From the NCBI GenBank assembly GCA_002437575.1, contig DJQK01000082.1, positions 1 to 7,702 on the forward strand: DNA of 7,702 nucleotides. Reading direction: 5' to 3'. Below the pieces are notes generated by a model that was not told the origin of the DNA, did not search any database, and saw only the letters and a program-made list of their open reading frames with translations. This DNA comes from Clostridiales bacterium UBA6388 (GTDB taxonomy: Bacteria; Bacillota; Clostridia; Oscillospirales; Oscillospiraceae). A program made the position numbers and the translations under genes. Below, piece by piece: positions 1 to 5,925 of the stretch. Positions within the stretch are counted from its first letter, which is position 1; each line of letters starts with the position of its first letter.

Positions 1-22
1 CAGGGTCGTCCGCCCCTACAGA
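1..22 (-). repeat. Truncated copy of palindromic GTAGGGGCGG-type intergenic repeat
   Basis: Read on the minus strand, this stretch matches 3932-3953 at 21 of 22 positions (CCCTG here, CTCTG there at the loop side). The visible part is the lead-in TCTGTAG, one stem arm (GGGCGGAC, at 8-15 on the minus strand) and the loop. The second arm would lie left of base 1, outside the window. It sits just downstream of the metG stop codon. There is no U-tract on the visible side, so it is read as a dispersed intergenic repeat rather than a terminator. Confidence 0.75.
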
Positions 23-50
23 AACCCGGTGGATCGAACGCGGCGTTATT

Positions 51-2024
51 TCAGCATAATTTCGCGCCGGCGGGGATCGAATCGTCGATCATAATCAGAT
101 GCAACTTCTCTTCTCCCTTTTCGGTGTGGACGGCGGAAAGGAGCATTCCGCAGGATTCAAAGCCCATCATCTTCCGCGGCGGCAGGTTCACGATCGCGAC
201 CAGCGTCTTGCCGAGAAGCTGTTCGGGCTCATAGAACTTGTGGATGCCGGAGAGGATCTGGCGGTCCGTGCCGGTGCCATCATCTAACGTGAACCTGAGA
301 AGCTTGTCGCTCTTTTTCACAGCCTCGCAGGCCTTGACCTTCACGGCGCGGAGGTCTGACTTGCAGAACGTGTCAAAGTCGACGGTTTCTTCGCTGTACG
401 GCTCAATTTCAAGAGCCGGAAGCAGGCTCTTCAGCTGCTGCTGATGGAGCTCTTCCAATTTTGCCAGCGCCTTTTCCGCGTCCACGCGCGGGAAGACGGC
501 CTCACCCTTGTGAACCGTGACGTTCGCGGCAAGCTTTCCCCAGACATTCGCGGTGTCCCAGGTTTCAATGTCGGCTGTTGCGCCGATCTGCGCGAAAATT
601 TTCTCGCACGAGCCGGGGATGAACGGCAGCAGCAGCGTCGTGCAGATACGGATGGTCTCCAGAAGGTTATACATGACCGTGGCCAGGCGCGGTTTGTTGG
701 CTTCGTCCTTTGCAAGCGACCACGGCATCGTCTCGTCAATATACTTGTTGGCCCTCTGGATGCACTTGAAGACCTCGTCGAGCGCGTTCTGGAACTGGAA
801 CTTTTCCATCTGCGCCTCATACCGGTCGCGAAGACCCGAGACAAGGCCGATCAGGCTCTCGTCAAAATCGCCCGCTTCGCGCGCTTCCGGAAGCGTGCCG
901 CCAAAGTACTTTTCGACCATCGCCGTCGTGCGCGAGACGAGGTTTCCGAGATCGTTGGCAAGGTCAATGTTGATGGTGTTGATCAGAAGCTCGTTGGAGA
1001 AGCTGCCGTCTGAGCCGAACGGGAACGTGCGCAGCAGGAAAAAGCGCAGCGCGTCCACGCCGAACAGCTCGGCCAGCACATATGGGTCAACGACGTTTCC
1101 TTTGGACTTGGACATCTTGCCGCCGTCCATGACGAGCCAGCCGTGGCCGTAGACCTTTTTGGGAAGCGGCAGATCCAGGCTCATGAGCATCGCGGGCCAG
1201 ATGATGGAGTGGAAACGGACAATTTCCTTGCCCACAAAGTGCACGTCCGCGGGCCAGTATTTGTCCAGGTCATGATATTTGTCGTTTTCAAAGCCGAGCG
1301 CGGTCATGTAGTTAAACAGCGCGTCGATCCACACATAGACCACGTGGCCCGGGTCAAAGTCCACCGGAACGCCCCAGGTGAAGCTCGTTCTCGAAACGCA
1401 GAGGTCTTCCAGGCCGGGATCGATGAAGTTGTTGACCATCTCGTTGACGCGGGACCTGGGCTCGAGGAAATCCGTCTCGGTCAGAAGCTTGCGCACGCGG
1501 TCTGCGTACTTGGAAAGACGGAAGAAGTACGCTTCTTCCTCCGCGTCATGGACCTCGCCGCCGCAGTCGGGGCACTTGCCGTCTTTGAGCTGGCTCTCGG
1601 TCCAGAACGATTCACACGGCGTGCAGTATTTTCCCTTGTACGAGCCCTTGTAGATATCGCCGTTATCGTACATCCTGCGGAAAATTTTCTGGATGGCCGC
1701 GACATGGTAATCGTCCGTCGTGCGGATGAAGCGGTCGTTGGAGATATTCATGAGCTTCCAGAGGTCCAGAATGCCCTTTTCGCCGGTGACGATCTCGTCG
1801 ACGAACTGCTGCGGCGTGACGCCGGCGGCCTTTGCCTTTTCCTCGATTTTCTGGCCGTGCTCGTCGGTGCCGGTCAGGAACATGACGTCGCAGCCCTGAA
1901 GGCGCTTGTACCGGGCCATCGCGTCGGCCGCGACGGTGCAGTAGGTGTGGCCGATGTGGAGCTTGGCCGAGGGATAGTAGATGGGCGTTGTGATATAGAA
2001 TTTTTTCTTACAGGTATCGCACAT
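51..2024 (-). CDS. metG: Methionyl-tRNA synthetase with C-terminal tRNA-binding domain
   Basis: Cytoplasmic class I aminoacyl-tRNA synthetase that charges tRNA-Met with methionine using ATP. The chosen start gives 657 residues, normal for the long form. The Rossmann catalytic domain shows the TTPIYYPS segment with HIGH at about residues 23-26, and KMSKS at about 303-307. A zinc-knuckle insertion has CTPC and CPDC cysteines at about 134, 137, 151 and 154. An anticodon-binding helical domain follows. The last ~105 residues are an EMAPII/Trbp111-like OB-fold (DLRAVKV start, LPPRKMMG segment) that increases tRNA affinity and dimerisation in this family. An in-frame GTG lies 27 bases upstream (2049-2051), but the ATG at 2022-2024 is preferred because AGAAGGA lies six bases before it. 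A slightly odd N-terminus, MCDTC, adds a CxxC motif before the catalytic domain. The leader after the predicted promoter is only about 55 bases, too short for a T-box. Confidence 0.97.
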   Translation of the reverse strand: MCDTCKKKFYITTPIYYPSAKLHIGHTYCTVAADAMARYKRLQGCDVMFLTGTDEHGQKIEEKAKAAGVTPQQFVDEIVTGEKGILDLWKLMNISNDRFIRTTDDYHVAAIQKIFRRMYDNGDIYKGSYKGKYCTPCESFWTESQLKDGKCPDCGGEVHDAEEEAYFFRLSKYADRVRKLLTETDFLEPRSRVNEMVNNFIDPGLEDLCVSRTSFTWGVPVDFDPGHVVYVWIDALFNYMTALGFENDKYHDLDKYWPADVHFVGKEIVRFHSIIWPAMLMSLDLPLPKKVYGHGWLVMDGGKMSKSKGNVVDPYVLAELFGVDALRFFLLRTFPFGSDGSFSNELLINTINIDLANDLGNLVSRTTAMVEKYFGGTLPEAREAGDFDESLIGLVSGLRDRYEAQMEKFQFQNALDEVFKCIQRANKYIDETMPWSLAKDEANKPRLATVMYNLLETIRICTTLLLPFIPGSCEKIFAQIGATADIETWDTANVWGKLAANVTVHKGEAVFPRVDAEKALAKLEELHQQQLKSLLPALEIEPYSEETVDFDTFCKSDLRAVKVKACEAVKKSDKLLRFTLDDGTGTDRQILSGIHKFYEPEQLLGKTLVAIVNLPPRKMMGFESCGMLLSAVHTEKGEEKLHLIMIDDSIPAGAKLC

Positions 2025-2030
2025 GGGAAG

Positions 2031-2037
2031 TCCTTCT
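2031..2037 (-). promoter_or_regulatory. Ribosome binding site deciding the metG start
   Basis: On the minus strand this reads AGAAGGA, followed by a six-base spacer (CTTCCC) and the ATG at 2024-2022. It favours the ATG over the in-frame GTG at 2051-2049, which would place this site inside the coding sequence. Confidence 0.8.
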
Positions 2038-2084
2038 TTCTTCGCGGACACCGAATGAAAGTGCCGCGCAAATTATTCTTGTCT

Positions 2085-2113
2085 AGCATACCCGCTTTTG
2101 CGGTTTTTGTCAA
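2085..2113 (-). promoter_or_regulatory. Sigma-70/SigA-type promoter for metG
   Basis: On the minus strand, a perfect -35 TTGACA (2113-2108) is separated by exactly 17 bases from a -10 TATGCT (2090-2085). The spacer contains the inverted repeat CCGC-AAAA-GCGG (2092-2103). Transcription would start near 2078, leaving a leader of about 55 bases before the metG ATG. Confidence 0.85.
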
Positions 2114-2129
2114 CAAATACCGCCGGGAG

Positions 2130-2170
2130 GATTGACAGGACGATTGACAGGTGTAGTATACTAATATAAA
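2130..2170 (+). promoter_or_regulatory. Promoter region for the rightward acyltransferase pair, with tandem TTGACA and overlapping palindrome
   Basis: The ten-base word GATTGACAGG occurs twice, at 2130-2139 and 2142-2151, giving two consensus -35 hexamers (2132-2137 and 2144-2149). Downstream are TATACT (2157-2162, 19 bases from the first hexamer) and TATAAA (2165-2170, 15 bases from the second). Neither pairing has the ideal 17-base spacer, so which one is used cannot be decided by eye. TATACT lies within the perfect ten-base palindrome TAGTATACTA (2154-2163), a possible operator. The region drives toward the gene starting at 2210 and is back-to-back with the metG promoter. Confidence 0.65.
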
Positions 2171-2209
2171 AAAACGATCGCGTCGACTGACGCGGAAAAT
2201 GAGGTTTTT

Positions 2210-3109
2210 ATGCTGAACTTTCACAAACCGTCCGTGCAGGACTATGACTGGATCCACGAGATTTTGTATCCCGCAGATCTTCCGGGCGCGGACAATACCT
2301 TTCACAATATGTACTTCTGGGAGTGCTACTACGGCGAGGTCGCGCAGTTGGACGGCTTTGTTACCCAGCGGCTGTCGCAAAGCGGCGTTTCGACGTATCT
2401 TTTCCCGGCGGGCAGCGGGGATGTCCGGGCGGCGCTGGAGGATCTGATGCAGGACGCCAAATCGCGCGGGGAAAAATTCTGCCTGCGCGGCGTGACGGAT
2501 GATAAAAAGGCGCTTCTGGAGCAGCTTTTCCCCGGAAAATTCGCCTTCACGGCCTACCGCGACTCGTTTGACTATATCTACACCGTCGAAGAGCTCACGG
2601 AGCTTCACGGAAAAAAATTGCAGGCCAAGCGCAACCACTGCAACCGCTTTGAGCAGGACCATCCAAACTTTGAAACGCGCGTCGTGACGATGGAAAACAT
2701 CGGGCTTTGCCGCGAGATGGTCAAAAAGTGGTACGAGGTGCATGAGTGGAGCGAGCAGATCGAGCAGGAGAAGACGGCGATCTCCCGGGCCTTCGACTGC
2801 TTTGACAAGACGAACATGGACGGCCTGATGCTTTTAGACGGCGGCGAGGTCATCGCGTTTTCGATGGGCGCGCGGATGAACGCGCAGTATTATGATGTGT
2901 GCTTTGAAAAGGCGTATTCTGCCATCAATGGTGCCTACGCCATGATCAACCGCGAGTTTTCGCGCATGATCGCGCAGAAATATCCGGAAGTGCAGTTCCT
3001 CAACCGCGAGGACGACATGGGTGAGCCCGGCCTTCGCAAGGCCAAGGAATCGTACCAGCCGACGCTGCTTTTGGAGAAGTTCAACGCCGCAATACAGGAG
3101 GAAGCGTAA
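2210..3109 (+). CDS. COG4866/DUF2156 protein (phosphatidylglycerol lysyltransferase C-terminal-like, GNAT fold)
   Basis: A 299-residue cytoplasmic protein of the DUF2156 (LPG_synthase_C) family. The fold is a tandem GNAT-like acyltransferase related to the catalytic C-terminal half of MprF, which transfers amino acids from aminoacyl-tRNA to lipids. No membrane half is present here, and the true substrate of the stand-alone COG4866 group is not known to me. Family signatures include the basic KLQAKRNHCNRF segment (about 137-147), the GAYAMINREF segment (about 231-240), and the block beginning NREDDMG with GLRKAK and SYQP (about 265-284). The start ATG has GAGG five bases upstream (2201-2204). 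The gene lies behind the tandem-TTGACA promoter region, and its TAA directly abuts the next ATG, so the two genes are almost certainly co-transcribed and translationally coupled. The family assignment is firm; the biochemical role is open. Confidence 0.88.
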   Translation: MLNFHKPSVQDYDWIHEILYPADLPGADNTFHNMYFWECYYGEVAQLDGFVTQRLSQSGVSTYLFPAGSGDVRAALEDLMQDAKSRGEKFCLRGVTDDKKALLEQLFPGKFAFTAYRDSFDYIYTVEELTELHGKKLQAKRNHCNRFEQDHPNFETRVVTMENIGLCREMVKKWYEVHEWSEQIEQEKTAISRAFDCFDKTNMDGLMLLDGGEVIAFSMGARMNAQYYDVCFEKAYSAINGAYAMINREFSRMIAQKYPEVQFLNREDDMGEPGLRKAKESYQPTLLLEKFNAAIQEEA

Positions 3110-3913
3110 ATGCGGACAAGAAAGACGGCGCCAAACGACATCCCGGCGCTCAAGGCGCTCTGGAAGGAAGCCTTCGAGGACACGCAGCAGGACATCGATG
3201 CGTTTTTTGAAACGCTCTACCCCACGGCCACCGGCTTCTGCGCGGAGGAAGACGGCGAAATTTTATCCATGCTCTTTGCCCTGCCGCAGACGATCGTCAA
3301 GGACGAAAAGCAGCTGAAGGCCGCGTATCTCTACGCCGTGGCGACGAAGAAGGCCGCTCGCGGCCGCGGACTTTGCAGGGCGGTGTTTGCCTGCGCGGAA
3401 AAGGAGCTGCGCAAGCGCTATGTTGAGGCGCTGCTTCTGAGCCCCGCGTCGGAGCAGCTGGCGGAATTTTACGCGAGGCTCGGCTTTGCGCGGCAGACGG
3501 GCGCAAAAAAGGTGCTTTTGCCGTGTGACAGGGCGCAGGGACAGGCCAATGAGATCGGCGTGCAGGACTACGCGGGGCTTCGCGAGACGATCCTCTGGGA
3601 CATTCCGCACGTGCGCTATGACAGATCGCAGCTTGAGTACGCGGTCTCCGGCGGAAAATTTTACAGTCTGCTGGCGGGCTGCAACATGGGCTGCGCGGCG
3701 GTGCAGGCGGGAAAGGACGGCACGCAGGCGTTCGTCTGTGAGCTTTTGCCGGACGATCAGGGCATTTCCGCGCTGGCAGAAAAGCTTGGAACCGGCAAAT
3801 ACGAGGTGCTCTCGGCGCTGGAAGAAGCCGGCGAAACGTGGTCGATGCTCAAATGGCTGGCAAAGCCCGACGCGGACCTTGAGCCTGTCTACATGGGCTT
3901 CGCGCTGGAATAA
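3110..3913 (+). CDS. GNAT-family N-acetyltransferase, two-part
   Basis: A 267-residue predicted acetyl-CoA-dependent acetyltransferase; the substrate cannot be read from the sequence. The N-terminal ~135 residues form a recognisable GNAT domain. Motif A lies in the strand YLYAVAT followed by the pyrophosphate-binding loop RGRGLC (about 84-89), and motif B is FYARLGF (about 120-126). The C-terminal ~130 residues are not a recognisable second motif-A domain. They may be a degenerate GNAT half or a substrate-binding domain, as in other double-length GNAT proteins. The start is well supported: AGGAGG (3096-3101) sits eight bases before the ATG, inside the end of the upstream COG4866 gene, and that gene's TAA immediately precedes this ATG. 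The pairing suggests a joint function. No U-tract terminator follows; a palindromic repeat begins about 20 bases after the stop. Confidence 0.87.
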   Translation: MRTRKTAPNDIPALKALWKEAFEDTQQDIDAFFETLYPTATGFCAEEDGEILSMLFALPQTIVKDEKQLKAAYLYAVATKKAARGRGLCRAVFACAEKELRKRYVEALLLSPASEQLAEFYARLGFARQTGAKKVLLPCDRAQGQANEIGVQDYAGLRETILWDIPHVRYDRSQLEYAVSGGKFYSLLAGCNMGCAAVQAGKDGTQAFVCELLPDDQGISALAEKLGTGKYEVLSALEEAGETWSMLKWLAKPDADLEPVYMGFALE

Positions 3914-3931
3914 TCAGGAATACGAACACCG

Positions 3932-3962
3932 TCTGTAGGGGCGGACGACTCTGTCCGCCCGC
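3932..3962 (+). repeat. Complete palindromic GTAGGGGCGG-type intergenic repeat
   Basis: The element starts TCTGTAG and forms a perfect eight-base stem: GGGCGGAC (3939-3946), a six-base loop GACTCT, then GTCCGCCC (3953-3960), followed by GCG. Its first 22 bases match the left-edge element at 1-22 in inverted orientation with one mismatch. The difference lies in the loop, so the visible arm is preserved. It lies in the 94-base gap between the GNAT gene and the DnaD-like gene. No run of T follows the stem, which argues against a canonical intrinsic terminator, although the RNA hairpin could stabilise the upstream transcript's 3' end. Confidence 0.8.
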
Positions 3963-4007
3963 GCAGTATCGATAGATTTTTGCACAGGACATAAAGAGGA
4001 ACATACC

Positions 4008-4928
4008 ATGCAAGACGCAGGCATTACCATTTCCAATACCGACCTCAAGCGGCTTCTGGCCTGCGCGAACGCAGACGCGGCGCTTTTGTATCTGTATCTG
4101 GCGTCCGGCGGGGATGCTTCAAAGGCGGCAGAGCACCTTCGCATGACGCAGGCGCGGGCCGATCTGGCAGCGGCGAGCTTACGGCAGATGGGCCTCACGG
4201 AGCAGGACGAGCAGAAGCACCTTCTGCCCGCCGAAGCGCCCTGCTACACCGAGGCCGACGTCACGCGCGAATACCGCACAAACCCGGAATTTCCGAGCAT
4301 GATCGGCGAGGCGCAGCGGCGGCTGGGACGGCTCTTAAGCACGGAGGAGATCAAAATTCTGCTCTGCGTGTACCGCTATCTCGGCCTTCCGCCGGAGGTC
4401 ATTTCCATTCTCATCAACTACTGCATCCAGCGCAGCAAAGCGCGGGGGCAGACGCGGCTTCCGTCCATCCGCGCGATCGAAAAGGAGGCCTACCGCTGGG
4501 CAGACCTCGGCATCGACACGATGGAGGAGGCAGCCGTGTATATGCAGAGCCAGCTGCAATTGCAGGCGAACGTCTCGAAGATCCAGCACCTTCTCGGCAT
4601 CGAGGGCCGCAAGCTCACGCCGGGCGAGGAAAAGCTCATCTCCGCGTGGCTCTCGTGGGGCTTCGGCGAGCGGGAAATTCAGCTGGCCTATGAAAAAACG
4701 TGCATGAACACGGGCGGGCTCAAGTGGCCGTACTTAAATTCGATCTTGAACAGCTGGCACGAAAAGGGCCTGACGACGCTGGCGGCCATCGAGTCCGGCG
4801 ACCGTCCGCCCGAAAACAAGGCGCGCGATCCGGCAAAGCCCGGCTACCATGCCCAGCGCCATGACGACGAGCTCAGCGACATTCAACGCGCCGCCATCCG
4901 GCGGATGCTGGAAAACGGGGAGGGATAA
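4008..4928 (+). CDS. DnaD/DnaB-like replication initiation (primosomal) protein
   Basis: A 306-residue protein with the layout of Firmicutes primosomal DnaD/DnaB proteins, which remodel origin DNA and help recruit the helicase loader. The N-terminus (about 8-65) looks like a winged-helix domain. Two DnaB_2/DDBH2-type helical domains follow. The first (about 95-177) begins GRLLSTEEIK and ends with AYRWADLGIDT. The second (about 193-262) begins GRKLTPGEEK and carries the family motif YxxxIxxxW as YLNSILNSW (242-250). In the first copy the motif is degenerate: the tryptophan is kept, but the tyrosine and isoleucine positions are alanine and glutamate. The C-terminus (about 265-306) is charged and probably flexible. 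AGAGGA (3995-4000) lies seven bases before the start. No convincing promoter is visible in the short upstream gap. The next gene, a helicase loader, starts three bases after this stop, supporting a joint role. B. subtilis DnaD is shorter and DnaB longer, so no ortholog symbol is given. Confidence 0.9.
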   Translation: MQDAGITISNTDLKRLLACANADAALLYLYLASGGDASKAAEHLRMTQARADLAAASLRQMGLTEQDEQKHLLPAEAPCYTEADVTREYRTNPEFPSMIGEAQRRLGRLLSTEEIKILLCVYRYLGLPPEVISILINYCIQRSKARGQTRLPSIRAIEKEAYRWADLGIDTMEEAAVYMQSQLQLQANVSKIQHLLGIEGRKLTPGEEKLISAWLSWGFGEREIQLAYEKTCMNTGGLKWPYLNSILNSWHEKGLTTLAAIESGDRPPENKARDPAKPGYHAQRHDDELSDIQRAAIRRMLENGEG

Positions 4929-4931
4929 GCG

Positions 4932-5924
4932 ATGGCGTATTCCAAGCAGGTGCAGCGCCGCGCCGAGGCAAGGCTCGAGCAGGCCCGGCAGCAGAACGAA
5001 CTCGACTGCGACCGGCGCATCGCGGCCATTTACGAGAAGTACCCGCGCCTTGCGGCAATTGACCGGGAGCTTCGCAGAACGAGCGCGAAGGTCTACGCCG
5101 CGGCCTTCCGCGAAAGCCAGGACCCCGCGCAGGCGATGGAACGGCTCAAGCAGGAAAATTTGTCTTTACAGCGAGAGCGCGACTGGATATTAGAGTCCGA
5201 GAACATCGACCCCGAGGACTTGGAGCGCGAGCCCATCTGCAAGACCTGCGGCGGCAGCGGCTGGCGCGGCGCGGTGATGTGCGAGTGCCTGCAGGAGCTC
5301 TGCCGGCAGGAGCAGAAAAAGGAGCTTGCCCAGCAGCTGGGTCCTGCCAAAGAGAGCTTTGAAAAATTCCGGCTGGACGTGTATCCCGACCGCATCGACC
5401 CGAAATTGCAGGTAAGCCCGCGGGCCTTGATGCAAAGAGTCTATCAGAGCGCGGTAAACTATGCAAAAACGTTCGGCCCTTCCAGCGCCTCGCTTCTTTT
5501 CATGGGCGCGACGGGGCTCGGCAAGACGTTTCTCTCCGGCTGCATCGCAAGAGCCGTGGCAGACCGGGGCTTTGCCGTGTGCTATGTTCCGGCGGGAACG
5601 CTGTTTTCCAATTTTGAGACCGAAAAGTTCCGGCTGAAGGAGGACGGCGCGCTGACGAGCGAGTATTTTGAAACGGACCTTCTGATCATCGACGATCTGG
5701 GGACGGAGATGACGACGCAGTTTACGGTGTCGGCCCTGTACCAGATCATCAACGGCAGGCTTCTTTCCGGAAAGCCCACGATCGTCTCGACGAATCTGCC
5801 GGACAAGGAGCTGGAGGCGCGGTATTCTGCGCAGATCGCCTCGCGGCTTCTGGGGGCGTATACGCTCTATCAGTTCTGCGGCAATGACGTGCGGATGGTG
5901 CGCAAGCTCGAAGGGGGCGCGTAA
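4932..5924 (+). CDS. DnaI/DnaC-like AAA+ helicase-loader ATPase with N-terminal zinc finger
   Basis: A 330-residue cytoplasmic ATPase expected to load the replicative DnaB/DnaC-type helicase onto single-stranded DNA. The N-terminal ~95 residues are highly charged and probably alpha-helical or coiled-coil. A zinc-binding module follows, with cysteines at 103, 106, 117 and 119 (CKTC and CEC, plus C124). The AAA+ domain has Walker A GATGLGKT (192-199), Walker B LLIIDDLG (250-257), a sensor-1 asparagine in STN (288) and a likely arginine finger in ASRL (R305). This order, zinc region then AAA+, resembles Firmicutes DnaI and phage-type DnaC loaders. GGAGG (4919-4923) sits eight bases before the start, within the end of the DnaD-like gene. 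The IstB transposition ATPase family shares the AAA+ core, but the absence of an IstA transposase and the DnaD-like partner argue for replication. Confidence 0.92.
   Translation: MAYSKQVQRRAEARLEQARQQNELDCDRRIAAIYEKYPRLAAIDRELRRTSAKVYAAAFRESQDPAQAMERLKQENLSLQRERDWILESENIDPEDLEREPICKTCGGSGWRGAVMCECLQELCRQEQKKELAQQLGPAKESFEKFRLDVYPDRIDPKLQVSPRALMQRVYQSAVNYAKTFGPSSASLLFMGATGLGKTFLSGCIARAVADRGFAVCYVPAGTLFSNFETEKFRLKEDGALTSEYFETDLLIIDDLGTEMTTQFTVSALYQIINGRLLSGKPTIVSTNLPDKELEARYSAQIASRLLGAYTLYQFCGNDVRMVRKLEGGA
5911..5917 (+). promoter_or_regulatory. Ribosome binding site deciding the start of the YbaK-type gene
   Basis: AAGGGGG lies eight bases before the ATG at 5926, inside the last codons of the ATPase gene. 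An in-frame upstream ATG at 5884 would add 14 residues from the overlapping ATPase reading frame (beginning MTCGWC). These extra residues are not needed by the YbaK domain, so the 5926 start is preferred. Confidence 0.75.
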
Positions 5925-5925
5925 T

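Noticed and set aside
444..1013. Plus-strand open frame within metG
   Set aside because: Antisense to the MetG anticodon-binding domain, with no motif. The same reasoning covers the other internal frames in this gene.
2092..2108. CCGC-TTTT-GCGG followed by five T, read on the plus strand as a terminator
   Set aside because: The stem is only four base pairs, and the sequence is better explained as the metG promoter spacer and -35 complement. No gene ends nearby on the plus strand.
1143..2135. Long plus-strand open frame (330 codons) antisense to metG
   Set aside because: It lies entirely opposite the well-supported metG catalytic domain and the promoter region, its translation shows no recognisable motif, and it has the Val/Arg/His-rich composition of an antisense shadow in GC-rich DNA.
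3963..4007. Possible promoter (TTGCAC at 3980-3985) before the DnaD-like gene
   Set aside because: At a 17-base spacing the -10 position would fall on ATACCA overlapping the start codon, and no other TATAAT-like hexamer fits. Transcription probably comes from upstream or from a weak promoter I cannot identify.
4804..4811. GTCCGCCC, identical to one arm of the palindromic repeat
   Set aside because: It is inside the DnaD-like coding sequence (encoding DRPPE), has no partner arm or GTAGGGG lead-in nearby, and is a chance eight-base match.
4008..5924. Phage or plasmid origin for the DnaD-like and helicase-loader genes
   Set aside because: Prophages often carry such pairs, but there is no integrase, repressor or structural gene in the window, neighbours are housekeeping genes, and base composition does not visibly change.
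4932..5924. IstB-type transposition helper ATPase
   Set aside because: The AAA+ core is similar, but the N-terminal zinc module, DnaD-like partner, and absence of an IstA transposase or terminal inverted repeats favour a helicase loader.
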